NCBI GenBank assembly: GCA_029204225.1
Contig: CM055104.1
Span: 50,360,006-50,424,005 of the forward strand
Source: Diphasiastrum complanatum
Lineage: Eukaryota > Streptophyta > Lycopodiopsida > Lycopodiales > Lycopodiaceae
DNA: 64,000 bases
Direction of reading: 5' to 3'
How positions within the stretch are numbered: position 1 is the stretch's first letter; each line of letters starts with the position of its first letter. This document shows, one piece after another, positions 34,741-46,020 of this stretch. Under the pieces are notes generated by a model. That model saw nothing but the letters and a program-made list of their open reading frames with translations, made no database searches and had not been told where the DNA came from. Made by a program: the position numbers and the translations under genes.

Positions 34741-36360
34741 ATGGGCTTTGAACAGGGCCCTGAAGCTGAAAGGTATGAAGCAAATTATGCTCTCTTATCT
34801 AGCATTATTCAAAGCAAAGAACCTTCGACTTATGGTGAAGCGAAGGATGATGACATTTGGGTGAAGGCCATGAGAGAGGAGATGGAGTCAATTGCTAAGC
34901 ATAACACATGGGACTTAGTAGAACCACCAGTTGGCAAGGGTTGGAAATGGGTATACAAGACTAAGTACCATGCAGATGGAAGTATAGAAAAGCACAAAGC
35001 AAGATTGGTGATCAAAGGATATGCACAAAATAAAGGCATAGACTATGAGGAGACCTTTGCGCCGGTTTGTAAGTGGAATACTCTACGTCTACTCATTGCT
35101 TTAGCTTCACATTTTGGTTGGCCTTTGCATCAGATGGATGTAAAATCTGCTTTTCTAAATGGTGAGTTAGAAGAAGAAGTGTTCATGGATCAACTTGAAG
35201 GCTTTGTAACGAAAGGACAGGAAAATAAAGTATGTCGCTTGAAGAAAGCGCTTTATGGTCTTAAACAAGCACCACGTGCGTGGTATAGCAAGATTGATGC
35301 CTACTTTCGTTCAAAGGGGATGGTGAGAATACATCCTGATCCAAATCTATATGTCTTATGCTTTGATGGTATGGTTGCTTTGATTGCTCTTTATGTTGAT
35401 GACTTGATTATTATGGGAAATAATCAAGAGATGATAGACATGATCAAGAAAGACCTCATGGAACAATTTGAGATGACAGATCTCAGCCTGATGCATTACT
35501 GCCTTGGAATAGAAGTGTGGCAAAAAGGACATGAAGTGGGTTTAACACAGGTGAAGTATGTCAAAGAGTTGCTGCACAGGTTTAGGTTGCAGGATTGCAA
35601 ACTAGTAAACACTCCTATTGAACCAGGTAAAAAGCTTTCTAAGCTTGATGAGTCACAGTCATTTGATGCTATGCTATATAGACAATTAGTAGGGAGCTTG
35701 ATTTACCTTACCACGACTAGACCGGATATATGCTATGCTGTTGGCATTGTAAGTCAGTTTATGGCAACACCTACGGAAATGCATTGGAAGGCAGCTAAAC
35801 GTATTTTGCGTTATGTGAAAGGCACTTCAGAGTATGGCTTGATTTATAGGAAGCATGATGATTTACCTGAGTTGTGTGGCTATGTGGATGCGAACTGGGG
35901 AGGTGACTATGATGATCGTAGATCCACCGCAGGATATATATTCTAGTTTTGTGGTAGTTGCTTTTTCTGGTCTAGTAAGAAGCAAAGTACAATTGCTCTT
36001 TCCACCACAGAAGCAGAGTATAAGGCAATGTGTAGTGCTGCACAGGAAGCTATATGGTTGAGACAAATCTTGGAAGAAATTGGCATGAAGCAGAAAAATC
36101 CCACGACTTTACATAGTGACAGTCAGAGTGGCATTCAGCTAGCAAAGAATCCAGTGTTCCATGTGAGAACTAAACACATTGAGATTCAGTATCACTTCAT
36201 ACGTGAGAGGCTGCTGAGTCGTGAAATTCATGTTGTTCATTGCACAGAAGGACTGATATTTTTACTAAGCCACTTACTGGAGAAAAGTTTGATAAGTTTA
36301 GATCAAAGCTTTCTGTACTTAAAGTTTGTTGACTTTAAAGCTATATATATGACTGTATAA
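34741..36360 (+). pseudogene. Copia family 1 RT-RNase H of the deleted unit
   Basis: An ATG in the leader at 34,741 is in frame with RT across the deletion (MGFEQGPEAERYEANYALL). The RT has WKWVYKTKYHADGSI, ARLVIKGYAQNKGIDYEETF, MDVKSAFLNGELEEEV, the catalytic YVDD near 35,390 and the RNase H start. The frame stops at 35,944-35,946 (TAG after TAGYIF), before the rest of RNase H. RNase H then reads on (TEAEYKAM, SDSQSGIQLAKN) until a frameshift near 36,255. RT would copy RNA to DNA. About 400 residues are uninterrupted, so a truncated RT could in principle be made. The next unit carries the same TAG. Confidence 0.85.
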
Positions 36361-36387
36361 AAAGTGACTCTACTTTAAGGAAGAGAG

Positions 36388-36658
36388 TTAGAATTAAAGT
36401 TAGAATCACTGTGTTACTGTACTGTGGGTCCTATCAGTGGATAAGGATCAGTTGGCCTTGCCACGAGGCAAGTCGACGGGACACGTGTCCCGCCAACGAC
36501 AACCTGGGTCATGCATGGGTTGCCTGAGTGAACAACTATATGTACAGTGTAATTTCATTTTGAGAAATACAGTTGCTATGTGAGCTTGCTATGGAGAGTG
36601 TTTTCTGTCTGTGTTACTGTGTAGCATGATCTGTGTTTCTGTGCAAAGCAAATTCTAA
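36388..36658 (+). repeat. LTR b, copia family 1, with primer site at 36,661-36,672
   Basis: Nearly identical to LTR a, exactly 2,710 bp further on, with the same TTAGAATT/AATTCTAA ends and TGGTATCAGAGC following. The leader after it (36,673-37,475) has no gene. Confidence 0.85.
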
Positions 36659-37450
36659 GTTGGTATCAGAGCCGTACAGGGAGTGTATATAGTACAATGT
36701 CGCCGTTGAAGAGAGCTTCGGGAGAACTGTCTTCTGAGAGTTCGGGGTTTACGGCGGGTTGAAGATGGAAAGAGAAACACTGGTGCTGAGAGTTTAGCAC
36801 ACAGAAGCTTGGTGAGCTTGAGACTGTGTGAGGATTCAGAGACAAGGGTTGTCGGCTGAATCAGAACCTCAGAAAACGGAATTTTGAAATTTCGAAGCAG
36901 GCTATTCGGTGTTTGCAGTCAGTGTGCATTCAATCGGATACCGTTTGATGAACGGATTGAAGCATCAACTTTCCAGCAGTAGGGCGACCTCAGAGGAAGA
37001 GGATAGGCCTGTTAGAATATTGTGAATTGGAAGCCAAGCACCGATTTGTGTGAAAAACCCTGGTCTGGGGTTTGGAAGCACAAAATCAGAGATTTCTCTC
37101 CATTCTGAACTCTTTCTGGTGCTGTAAAAGTTTGAAGGAGGGCGCCCTGCTCAGCTAAGCTAAATCACAGAAGGCCGTGGGCGGCCGCGCATCAGAGAAG
37201 GTGCTGAATCGCGTTTTGCAGGGCAAGAGAAAACCTTGGTGAAGACATAGCCAGCAAGCAAGAGGAGAAGGGCCCGTAGGCAGATCACGCGATATGAAGG
37301 AGGGTGGCGACTTAGTGTATTGGAGTGTGTCGTGGCTCTAGGGTTTTGGTTTAATGCCCAAACGAAATCTAGATCGTTGGATCCAGATACAAGATAATCA
37401 ATGGTAAAGATGAGTTTCATGTGGGCCGTTGGATTGCTATAAGCCATTGG

Positions 37451-38741
37451 ATGGGCTTTGAACAGGGCCCTGAAGCTGAAAGGTATGAAACAAATTATGC
37501 TCTCTTATCTAGCATTATTCAAAGCAAAGAACCTTCGACTTATGGTGAAGTGAAGGATGATGACATTTGGGTGAAGGCCATGAGAGAGGAGATGGAGTCA
37601 ATTGCTAAGCATAACACATGGGACTTAGTAGAACCACCAGTTGGCAAGGGTTGGAAATGGGTATACAAGACTAAGTACCATGCAGATGGAAGTATAACAA
37701 AGCACAAAGAAAGATTGGTGATCAAAGGATATGCACAAAATAAAGGCATAGACTATGAGGAGACCTTTGCGCCGGTTTGTAAGTGGAATACTCTACGTCT
37801 ACTTATTGCTTTAGCTTCACATTTTGGTTGGCCTTTGCATCAGATGGATGTGAAATCTGCTTTTCTAAATGGTGAGTTAGAAGAAGAAGTGTTCATGGAT
37901 CAACTTGAAGGCTTTGTAACAAAAGGACAGGAAAATAAAGTATGTCGCTTGAAGAAAGCGCTTTATGGTCTTAAACAAGCACCACGTGCGTGGTATAGCA
38001 GGATTGATGCCTACTTTCGTTCCAAGGGGATGGTGAGAACACATTCTGATCCAAATCTATATGTCTTATGCTTTGATGGTCTGGTTGCTTTGATTCCTCT
38101 TTATGTTGATGACTTGATTATTACGGGAAATAATCAAGAGATGATAGACATGATCAAGGAAGACCTCATGGAACAATTCGAGATGACAGATCTCAGCCTG
38201 ACGCATTACTGCCTTGGAATAGAAGTGTGACAAAAAGGACATGAAGTGGGTTTAACACAGGTGAAGTATGTCAAAGAGTTGCTGCACAGGTTGAGGTTGC
38301 AGGATTGCAAACCAGTAAACACTCCTATTGAACCAGGTAAAAAGCTTTCTAAGCTTGATGAGTCACAGTCATTTGATGCTATGCTATATAGACAATTAGT
38401 AGGGAGCTTGATTTACCTTACCACGACTAGACCGGATATATGCTATGCTGTTGGCATTGTAAGTCAGTTTATGGCAACACCTACGGAAATGCATTGGAAG
38501 GCAGCTAAACGTATTTTGCGTTATGTGAAAGGCACTTCAGAGTATGGCTTGATTTACAGGAAGCATGATGGTTTACCTGAGTTGTGTGGCTATGTGGATG
38601 CGGACTGGGGAGGTGACTATGATGATCATAGATCCACCGCAGGATATATATTCTAGTTTTGTGGTAGTTTCTTTTTCTGGTCTAGTAAGAAGCAAACTAC
38701 AATTGCTCTTTCCACCACAGAAGCAGAGTATAAGGCAATGC
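37451..38741 (+). pseudogene. Copia family 1 RT and start of RNase H, last plus-strand unit, cut at the inversion
   Basis: Same leader-RT fusion as the preceding unit. The frame runs through YVDD near 38,105 and is stopped by TGA at 38,228-38,230, where the relatives have a tryptophan codon (EVWQKGHE becomes EV stop). It continues from 38,246 to the shared TAG at 38,654-38,656. Homology on this strand ends at 38,741 (GCAGAGTATAAGGCAATG), where the sequence turns back into a minus-strand copy. Scattered substitutions separate it from the first unit. Confidence 0.85.
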
Positions 38742-41700
38742 CATACTCTGAAGTGCCTTTCACATAACGCAAAATACGTTTAGCTGCCTTCCAATGCATT
38801 TCCGTAGGTGTTGCCATAAACTGACTTACAATGCCAACAGCATAGCATATATCTGGTCTAGTCGTGGTAAGGTAAATCAAGCTCCCTACTAATTGTCTAT
38901 ATAGCATAGCATCAAATGACTGTGACTCATCAAGCTTAGAAAGCTTTTTACCTGGTTCAATAGGAGTGTTTACTGGTTTGCAATCCTGCAACCTAAACCT
39001 GTGCAGCAACTCTTTGACATACTTCACCTGTGTTAAACCCACTTCATGTCCTTTTTGCCACACTTCTATTCCAAGGCAATAATGCATCAGGCTGAGATCT
39101 GTCATCTCAAATTGTTCCATGAGGTCTTTCTTGATCATGTCTATCATCTCTTGATTATTTCCCATAATAATCAAGTCATCAACATAAAGAGCAATCAAAG
39201 CAACCATACCATCAAAGCATAAGACATATAGATTTGGATCAGGATGTGTTCTCACCATCCCCTTTGAACGAAAGTAGGCATCAATCTTGCTATACCACGC
39301 ACGTGTGCTTGTTTAAGACCATAAAGCGCTTTCTTCAAGCGACATACTTTATTTTCCTGTCCTTTCGTTACAAAGCCTTCAAGTTGATCCATGAACACTT
39401 CTTCTTCTAACTCACCATTTAGAAAAGCAGATTTTACATCCATCTGATGCAAAGGCCAACCAAAATGTGAAGCTAAAGCAATGAGTAGACGTAGAGTATT
39501 CCACTTACAAACCGGCGCAAAGGTCTCCTCATAGTCTATGCCTTTATTTTGTGCATATCCTTTGATCACCAATCTTGCTTTGTGCTTTTCTATACTTCCA
39601 TCTGCATGGTACTTAGTCTTGTATACCCATTTCCAACCCTTGCCAACTGGTGGTTCTACTAAGTCCCATGTGTTATGCTTAGCAATTGACTCCATCTCCT
39701 CTCTCATGGCCTTCACCCAAATGTCATCATCCTTCACTTCACCATAAGTCGAAGGTTCTTTGCTTTGAATAATGCTAGATAAGAGAGCATAATTTGCTTC
39801 ATACCTTTCAGGTAGTATCTTCTCTCTTGTCGATCTTTGTAGCTCTCCCTGGTTAGATGATCCTGGAAAGTCATCTATGTCGCGGCTCTCCATCACTCTC
39901 TCAAACCACTTAGGGAGCTTTCTGTCAGGTGAGCTTCCTGGTGAAAATGTATCCCGTGGTATATCCTTCTCCGTGCGTTTGTCACCTGCAAATTCAATCC
40001 TTCTTGCACCAAAAGGTTTGTCCCTACCTCTCCAACCTGTTTCTTGAGGTTGAGTAGTAGTATCTTGAGATGTATCCTCATATTCATCACTCGGAAGGTC
40101 AATGAATGGATCATCATCAGGTCGTATTCTCACTATACCATCTTTCCCACTGGATGTGTCTATCTTCTTAGCGTCCTCGTCTTCATACATCTTGGATTCA
40201 TCAAAGATAACATCATGGCTTATATGGATTTTTTTTTTGACTGGATCAAAACATCTATAACCCTTCACACAATCACCATATCCTAGGAATATGCACTTGA
40301 TAGCTTTTACGTCAAGTTTACGTCTCTCTTCCTTAGGAATGTGTACAAAGGCCTTACATCCAAAGATTCGCAAGTGGTTCACCTTTGGCTTCTTCTTCGT
40401 GAAGGCTTCCTCAGGTGTTATCCTTGTTATGGCAATGGTAGGACTTCTATTTTGAAGATAGACTGTCGTGCTACATGCTTCTGACCAAAAATCTTTTGGT
40501 AGTTTCATCTCAGCTAGCATAGATCTGGCACTTTCCACAATCATACAATCTTTGCGCTCAGCTACACCATTGAGAGCAGGAGTATGAGCTTGCGTAAATT
40601 GTCTTTTAATCCCACATTGATCACAAAGATCATTGAAGTCATTAGACTTGTACTCACCTCCACTATCTAATCTTAGGACTTTGATTTTCCTACATGTCTG
40701 ATTTTCGACCAATGCTTTGAAGCTCTTGAAGTTATCAAATGCTTCTGATTTCTTCTTCAAGAAGTAGATCCACGTCTTACGTGACATATCATCAATAAAG
40801 GTCATGAAATAGAAGGCTTTACCTAAGGACATAGTCCTCATAGGCCCGCATAAATCTGTGTGGATTAAATCCAAGATGTTCTTTGCTCTTACAACACCCC
40901 CTTTATTGAACTTCTCTCGATGCTGCTTCCCATATACACAAGATTCACACATCAATTTCAAGTGATCTTTTATGGTAGGCAATCCTGTTACCATCTCCAA
41001 TTTTCTCATCAAACTGAGGCTTCCCAAGTTCAAGTGACCAAGCCTCTTATGCCACAACTCAGTTTGCGATGGAATGGATGATACAAGTCCATGTTGCCCC
41101 TTAATTGTAGCATTCAGCCTGTACAATTTTGTATTTGGCTCTCTTACTCCATCCGTAATAACTTTGAGCTTTTGGTTCACATCCTTCACAAAGCAACGAT
41201 CATGGACGAATTCCACTTTCAACTTTTGATCAGTAATGACTCCAACAGAAAGTAGATATTTCTTCAAACCTGGTACGTAAAGTACCTCCCTGATCATCCT
41301 GCTTTTTCCATCAGGTAGTTGGATTGAAACGGTGCCTATCCCCTTGATCATGCACACCTCACCATTTGCTTGTGAAACAGATGTTCCATTATCCAACACC
41401 TTCAAACTACTGAACCAATTCTTGTTACCTGTCATGTGTCTTGTGGCTCCTGAGTCAATATACCATGCTTGATCATCTTGATTAGATGACAATGTAGATA
41501 TGAAGATGCTAGAGTCTTCAGTCTCACCCTCATCAACAAGGTTACCTGCTTGGTTTGGTTTCCCCTTGCCTTGTTCCACCAGGAATTTGCGACATTCACT
41601 CTTCCAATGGGCCTTTTTATCAAAATGGAAGCACTTGCCTTTCTTCTTAGTTTTACTGGAAGATCCCTCATCCTCCTGACATTTGGCAAATTGTTGTTTA

Positions 41701-42362
41701 GACTTCTTCTTGCCCTTGCCCTTGCCTTGTTTTTGGCGTGTCGCAAGTGCCTGATCGTCAGTATTTTGACGTCTAGCTTTCACCATTTCTCGCCGTTGCT
41801 CTTCCTGCATCAAGATTCATGTGATCTTGTCAAAGGTTGGCAATCTTTCTCTTCATGCTATTCCGCTCACAAACATCTGATAGGATTCTACAATGCCGCA
41901 CAATGCATTGTGCACCAACTCCACATCACGTATGTGCTCGCCAATAGAATGCAGTTCATCTCTCATTGTCTTGATTCTGGTCATGTACGTCTGAATGTGC
42001 TCTCCTTTCTCCATGCGGGCACTATTCAACTTTGACTTCAGAAACATGATTCTTGACAGATTTGACATTTTGAACTACTCCTTTAGCACATTCCATGCCT
42101 GTCTGTGTGTAATAGCCTCACAAATGTGGGTAATGATGTGATCCTTCATTGACAAGTTAATGAAGGTCAAAGCTTTCCTCATCTTTTTGTCGAACACTTT
42201 GATGTGTGTTTCATTTGGCGGCCTTCTCTCATCACCTATGATGAATTCCCACACGTCTTTCTCTATCAGTATGTTTTTCATTTTGAATTTCCACACTGCA
42301 TAGTTGGAAATCCTGTCCAATTTGCTACTTTCACTCAAAATGGACTCTCCCATGTTTGCCAT
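38742..42362 (-). pseudogene. Copia family 1 gag-pol, most complete copy, inverted and truncated in RNase H
   Basis: One reading frame from ATG at 42,362 covers gag (SKLDRISNYAVWKFKMKN), zinc knuckle, protease, integrase and RT. It is broken by in-frame stops at 42,075-42,077, 41,853-41,855 and 41,817-41,819. A one-base loss near 39,303 (KQAP region) shifts the frame to 39,258-38,653. The knuckle reads CFHFDKKAHWKSEC, with Phe in place of the second Cys. The protease has WYIDSGATRHM. Integrase has HKRLGHLN, CESCVYGKQ, the aspartates in HTDLCGP and RLDSGGEY, and E in GVAERKD. RT has YVDD near 39,180. The element stops at 38,742 in RNase H, so the 3' LTR is missing. It shows what the deleted units at 33.7-38.7 kb lost. 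Confidence 0.9.
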
Positions 42363-43633
42363 CGCAAAGCTGCTTGAAACTTCTGCCTTAGGCTAAGAAC
42401 AGTATGCTGAGGCCAACAGTGATGTCAGAAGTTGAAAATAATGACCTGCACTTTTTCCCTTACCAGGCACTTGCCGCTTTTCCACCAATTTGAAAGCCAA
42501 ATCGGCGTCGCCTTCCGAAATGCACTTAGTCGTCAACTCCCAATAACGTGCCTAGTGGAATGGTGAAATCACCTATGGCATACTCCGAACATTTTCTCTA
42601 CTACAATCACTCTGTTTTGCTATACCGTCTTGCAGGTACAGTCCGAGTCCCTTTGTTTGGAGGTTATAGCCTTTCGTTTGGGTCAAAACGGGCAAAGGAC
42701 CCAAAAATAGGGACTTTTCTAGTTTTTGAACTGTTTCTTCACAATGAAAAAACTTCACTCTTCACTTGTGAAGGGACCCAACTCAACTTTCAGTATGAAA
42801 ATTTTTAATGAAGTTGAATGCACTTCACTTCTTCAGGGCCTTGTTCAAAGCCCATCCAATGGCTTATAGCAATCCAACGGCCCACATGAAACTCATCTCT
42901 ACCATTGATTATCTTGTATCTGGATCCAACGATCTAGATTTCGTTTGGGCATTAAACCAAAACCCTAGATCCACGACACACTCCAATACACTAAGTCGCC
43001 ACGCTCCTTCATATCGCGTGATCTGCCTACGGGCCCTTCTCCTCTTGCTTGCTGGCTATGTCTTCACCAAGGTTTTCTCTTGCCCTGCAAAACGCGATTC
43101 AGCACCTTCTCTGATGCGCGGCCGCCCACGGCCTTCTGTGATTTAGCTTAGCTGAGCAGGGCGCCCTCCTTCAAACTTTTACAGCTCCAAAAAGAGTTCA
43201 GAATGGAGAGAAATCTCTGATTTTGTGCTTCCAAACCCCATACCAGGGTTTTTCACACAAATCGGTGCTTGGCTTTCAATTCACAATGTTCTAACAGGCC
43301 TGTCCTCTTCCTCTGAGGTTGCCCTACTGCTGGAAAGTTGATGCTTCAATCCGTTCATCAAACGGTATCTGATTGAATGCACACTGACTGCAAACACCCA
43401 ATAGCCTCCTTCAAAATTTCAAAATTCCATTTTCTGAGGTTCTGATTCAGCCGACAACCCTTGTCTCTGAATCCTCACACAGTCTCAAGCTCACCAAGCT
43501 TCTGTGTGCTAAACTCTCAGCACCAGTGTTTCTCTTTCCGTCTTCAACCCACCGTAGACCCCGAACTCTCAGAAGACAGTTCTCCCGAAGCTCTCTTCAA
43601 CGACGACTCTGTACTGTATACACTCCCTATACA
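42363..43633 (-). other. Leader of copia family 1, complete copy
   Basis: Untranslated leader between primer site and gag. The part 43,633-42,831 matches the leaders of the deleted units. The part 42,830-42,363 is unique here, apart from the diverged relative at about 60,660-61,085. Open frames seen on the plus strand in this stretch are shadows. Confidence 0.75.
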
Positions 43634-43645
43634 GCTCTGATACCA
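43634..43645 (-). other. Met-tRNA primer-binding site, copia family 1
   Basis: The minus strand reads TGGTATCAGAGC two bases after the LTR end. Confidence 0.85.
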
Positions 43646-43647
43646 AC

Positions 43648-43915
43648 TTAGAATTTGCTTTGCACAGGAACACAGATCATACTACACAGTAACACAGACA
43701 GAAAACACTCTCCACAGCAAGCTCACATAGCAACTGTATTTCTCAAAATAAAATTACACTATACATATAGTTGTTCACTCAGGCAACCCATGCATGACCC
43801 AGGTTGCCGTTGGCGGGATGCGTGTCCTGTCGACTTGGATCGGCAAGGCAACTGATCCTTATCCACTGATAGGAGCCACAGTACAGTAACACAGTGATTC
43901 TAACTTTAATTCTAA
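43648..43915 (-). repeat. LTR c (5' LTR) of the inverted copia family 1 copy
   Basis: 268 bp, ends TTAGAATT (43,915) and AATTCTAA (43,648), matching LTRs a and b. Outside it begins unrelated DNA (CTGTCAGACC), which sets the true outer end of the element. Confidence 0.85.
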
Positions 43916-45227
43916 CTGTCAGACCAACTTGGAGGTAGGTGGCATGGAGTGTACCTGGAGGTGGTACATGTCCTGAGGGCATGGAGTGCATTATGAGGTG
44001 ATGTGGATCCAGCATGCCCGTGGTTGTAAGCCGACAAGGTTGGAGATGGCTAGTTAAGGAGTGAGAGTTGATACTTTGGTGAGTACTCAGGTGAGTTGCA
44101 TGGTTATATGCATAGTGGTCTTCAGGTTGGTGTCACATGTTGTTTTCTATCAATCATTATTTGGTAAGCAAGATGCAATATTTGGTTAATCCAGTTGGAG
44201 CCTAGTTGCACTACAGGTGGACAAATTCTTGGGGAGCTATCAATGAGTAATGGATACTTAGTGATTAGATGATACAGGGTACAGGGTTCTGATGAAGATA
44301 TCCACCTGATATGCTACATGATTGTGGGTGAGTTGATCATCACGATGGTTGGATCTAGTTTGCATTTGCTTTGGCTTGGATGCTATGATGGATGTGATGG
44401 TGAGATAGGCTCCTTGGTGGGAGGCCTATTTACTAGTCAAATCAGAGTTGGCAATGTCAAGCAGGAAAGTTGAGCCTACATGGGAAGTAGGAGAGGTAGA
44501 TGATCATTAGTATCTCTAGGATATGGACGAGCTACTCAAGTATAGCCTATGGTGAGGTTTACGTACATTCATTCATTGAGTCATTAGTAGACTCTTGTGC
44601 TTGGAGCATGGTTTGTGCTTATAAGTGTCTGATAGGATGTCAGCCTAGCTAGATAGATGATGTAAGTTTCATGGTGGCAGTGGGATTTCATTAGTTTGAC
44701 CCATGTTGCTCATGTAGTCCACTTGTGATCAAGTTGGATGGGGACAAGTCAGTTGGTCGAGAGTATGGTAGGCTCTTTGTGTGAGCATTGTGGTTGCATG
44801 ATACTTTGTGAGTCAAACTTGGTGGTTTGCTAGTGTGCTTGAGTGAGAGTCAAGAATAGAGTAGTAGGGATATGCATAACATTTTTTGGACATATTTCTT
44901 TACTCCTATCGCATTTGATAAGCTCTAAATGTGATAGTGTAATAAATTTATAGTTAATTGCATTTGTTGTATTTGCTAGTGATGGGGATTCTTTGTTGAA
45001 CGCTTCCTCTTGCCTTTTGGATCTAATTGTAACATTTCTAACAACATTTGTTGAAGCATTTCTAACTCGTACCAGACCATTTAGCCTTGGAAGCATTTAC
45101 AGTTGGGCAATTTTTTCTAGAACCCAAATAAATTTCACATTGTTCATTTTGCAGAAGGGTTAAAAATTCAGTCCGTTCTGAAACAACAGAGGAATCAACT
45201 GTCGTTGTTGAAATTGAAGTCAACATG
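43916..45227. other. No gene recognised
   Basis: G/T-rich sequence with short frames only. I see no domain, LTR or repeat in it. Confidence 0.6.
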
Positions 45228-45462
45228 ACGACCTATGCTCATCATAAGTGCTCACTAGACTTATGCTCAACATAACTTCTCTTCCGACTATGCTCAGCAT
45301 AAGTCCTCCCTCAACCTATGTTGAGCATAATTGCTCACTGGACCTATGCTCAGCATAAGTCCTCCCTCGACCTATGTTGAGCATAGGTCCTCCTCTCTCG
45401 ACCTACACTAAGCATAGGTCCTCCCTCGACCAATGTTGAGCATAGGTCCTTGACTATGCTTA
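45228..45462 (+). repeat. Minisatellite with a palindromic core
   Basis: About eight imperfect units of roughly 27-35 bp. Each has a core close to TATGCTCAGCATA or TATGTTGAGCATA, followed by a spacer such as GGTCCTCCCTCGACC. The cores are near-perfect inverted repeats, so each unit could form a small hairpin. Confidence 0.8.
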
Positions 45463-46020
45463 GCTTTCTTATTTTTCAATTTTAGGATTTCTTTAATTTT
45501 TGATTCTTTTAATTTTATAGTATTTTTTAAAAAATTTATTTTTTTTAGTTTTTTGAGTTTTTAAAATTTTTAATGATAAGATTTTATTTATTTTAATAAA
45601 ATTGTTGTCGTCGAAAAAGTTGTCGACGAAGCATAGCTATGTTAAAGCAACAAATTTTTAAAAAAATTTAAATAAAAATAAATAAATAAAATAAAAATTA
45701 CTACAAAATTAAAAGAACTACAAAATTTTAAAACTTTAAAAAACTTAAAAAAATCTAAAAAGTGGAAAAAAAGAATTTAAAATAAAAATAAATAAAAATA
45801 TTATAGAATCAAAATTAAAAAAATCATAAAATTTTAATATAAAAAATTCTAAAATTTTAAAAACTTAAAATAATAAAATAAATTAAAAACTAAAATTTTT
45901 AAAAATAAAAAAAATAAGAAAATCAAATATTAAATTAAAAGTTTAAAAAATATAACTAAAAATTAAAACATAAGAGCAATTTGATAATTCACAAATAATG
46001 TAGAGTGTGTTACAAATAAT
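45463..46020. repeat. AT-rich foldback-like block
   Basis: The plus strand is strongly T-rich to about 45,600 and strongly A-rich from about 45,650 to 45,960. The two halves are roughly complementary around a centre containing GTCGTCGAAAAAGTTGTCGAC. This could be a decayed foldback or MITE-like element. No target duplication was identified. Confidence 0.4.

Larger units (their letters stand above)
33678..36387 (+). mobile_element. Copia family 1, internally deleted repeat unit (2,710 bp)
   Basis: The unit consists of an LTR (33,678-33,948, ends TTAGAATT and AATTCTAA), primer site TGGTATCAGAGC (33,951-33,962), a leader of about 800 bp, then RT-RNase H and a polypurine tract. The next LTR begins exactly 2,710 bp later. 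Gag, protease and integrase are absent. The leader is joined to RT at about 34,765, within CCCTGAAG/CTGAAAGG, where the complete minus-strand copy has about 3 kb of coding sequence. The next unit has the same junction, so the deletion came before the tandem duplication. Confidence 0.85.
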
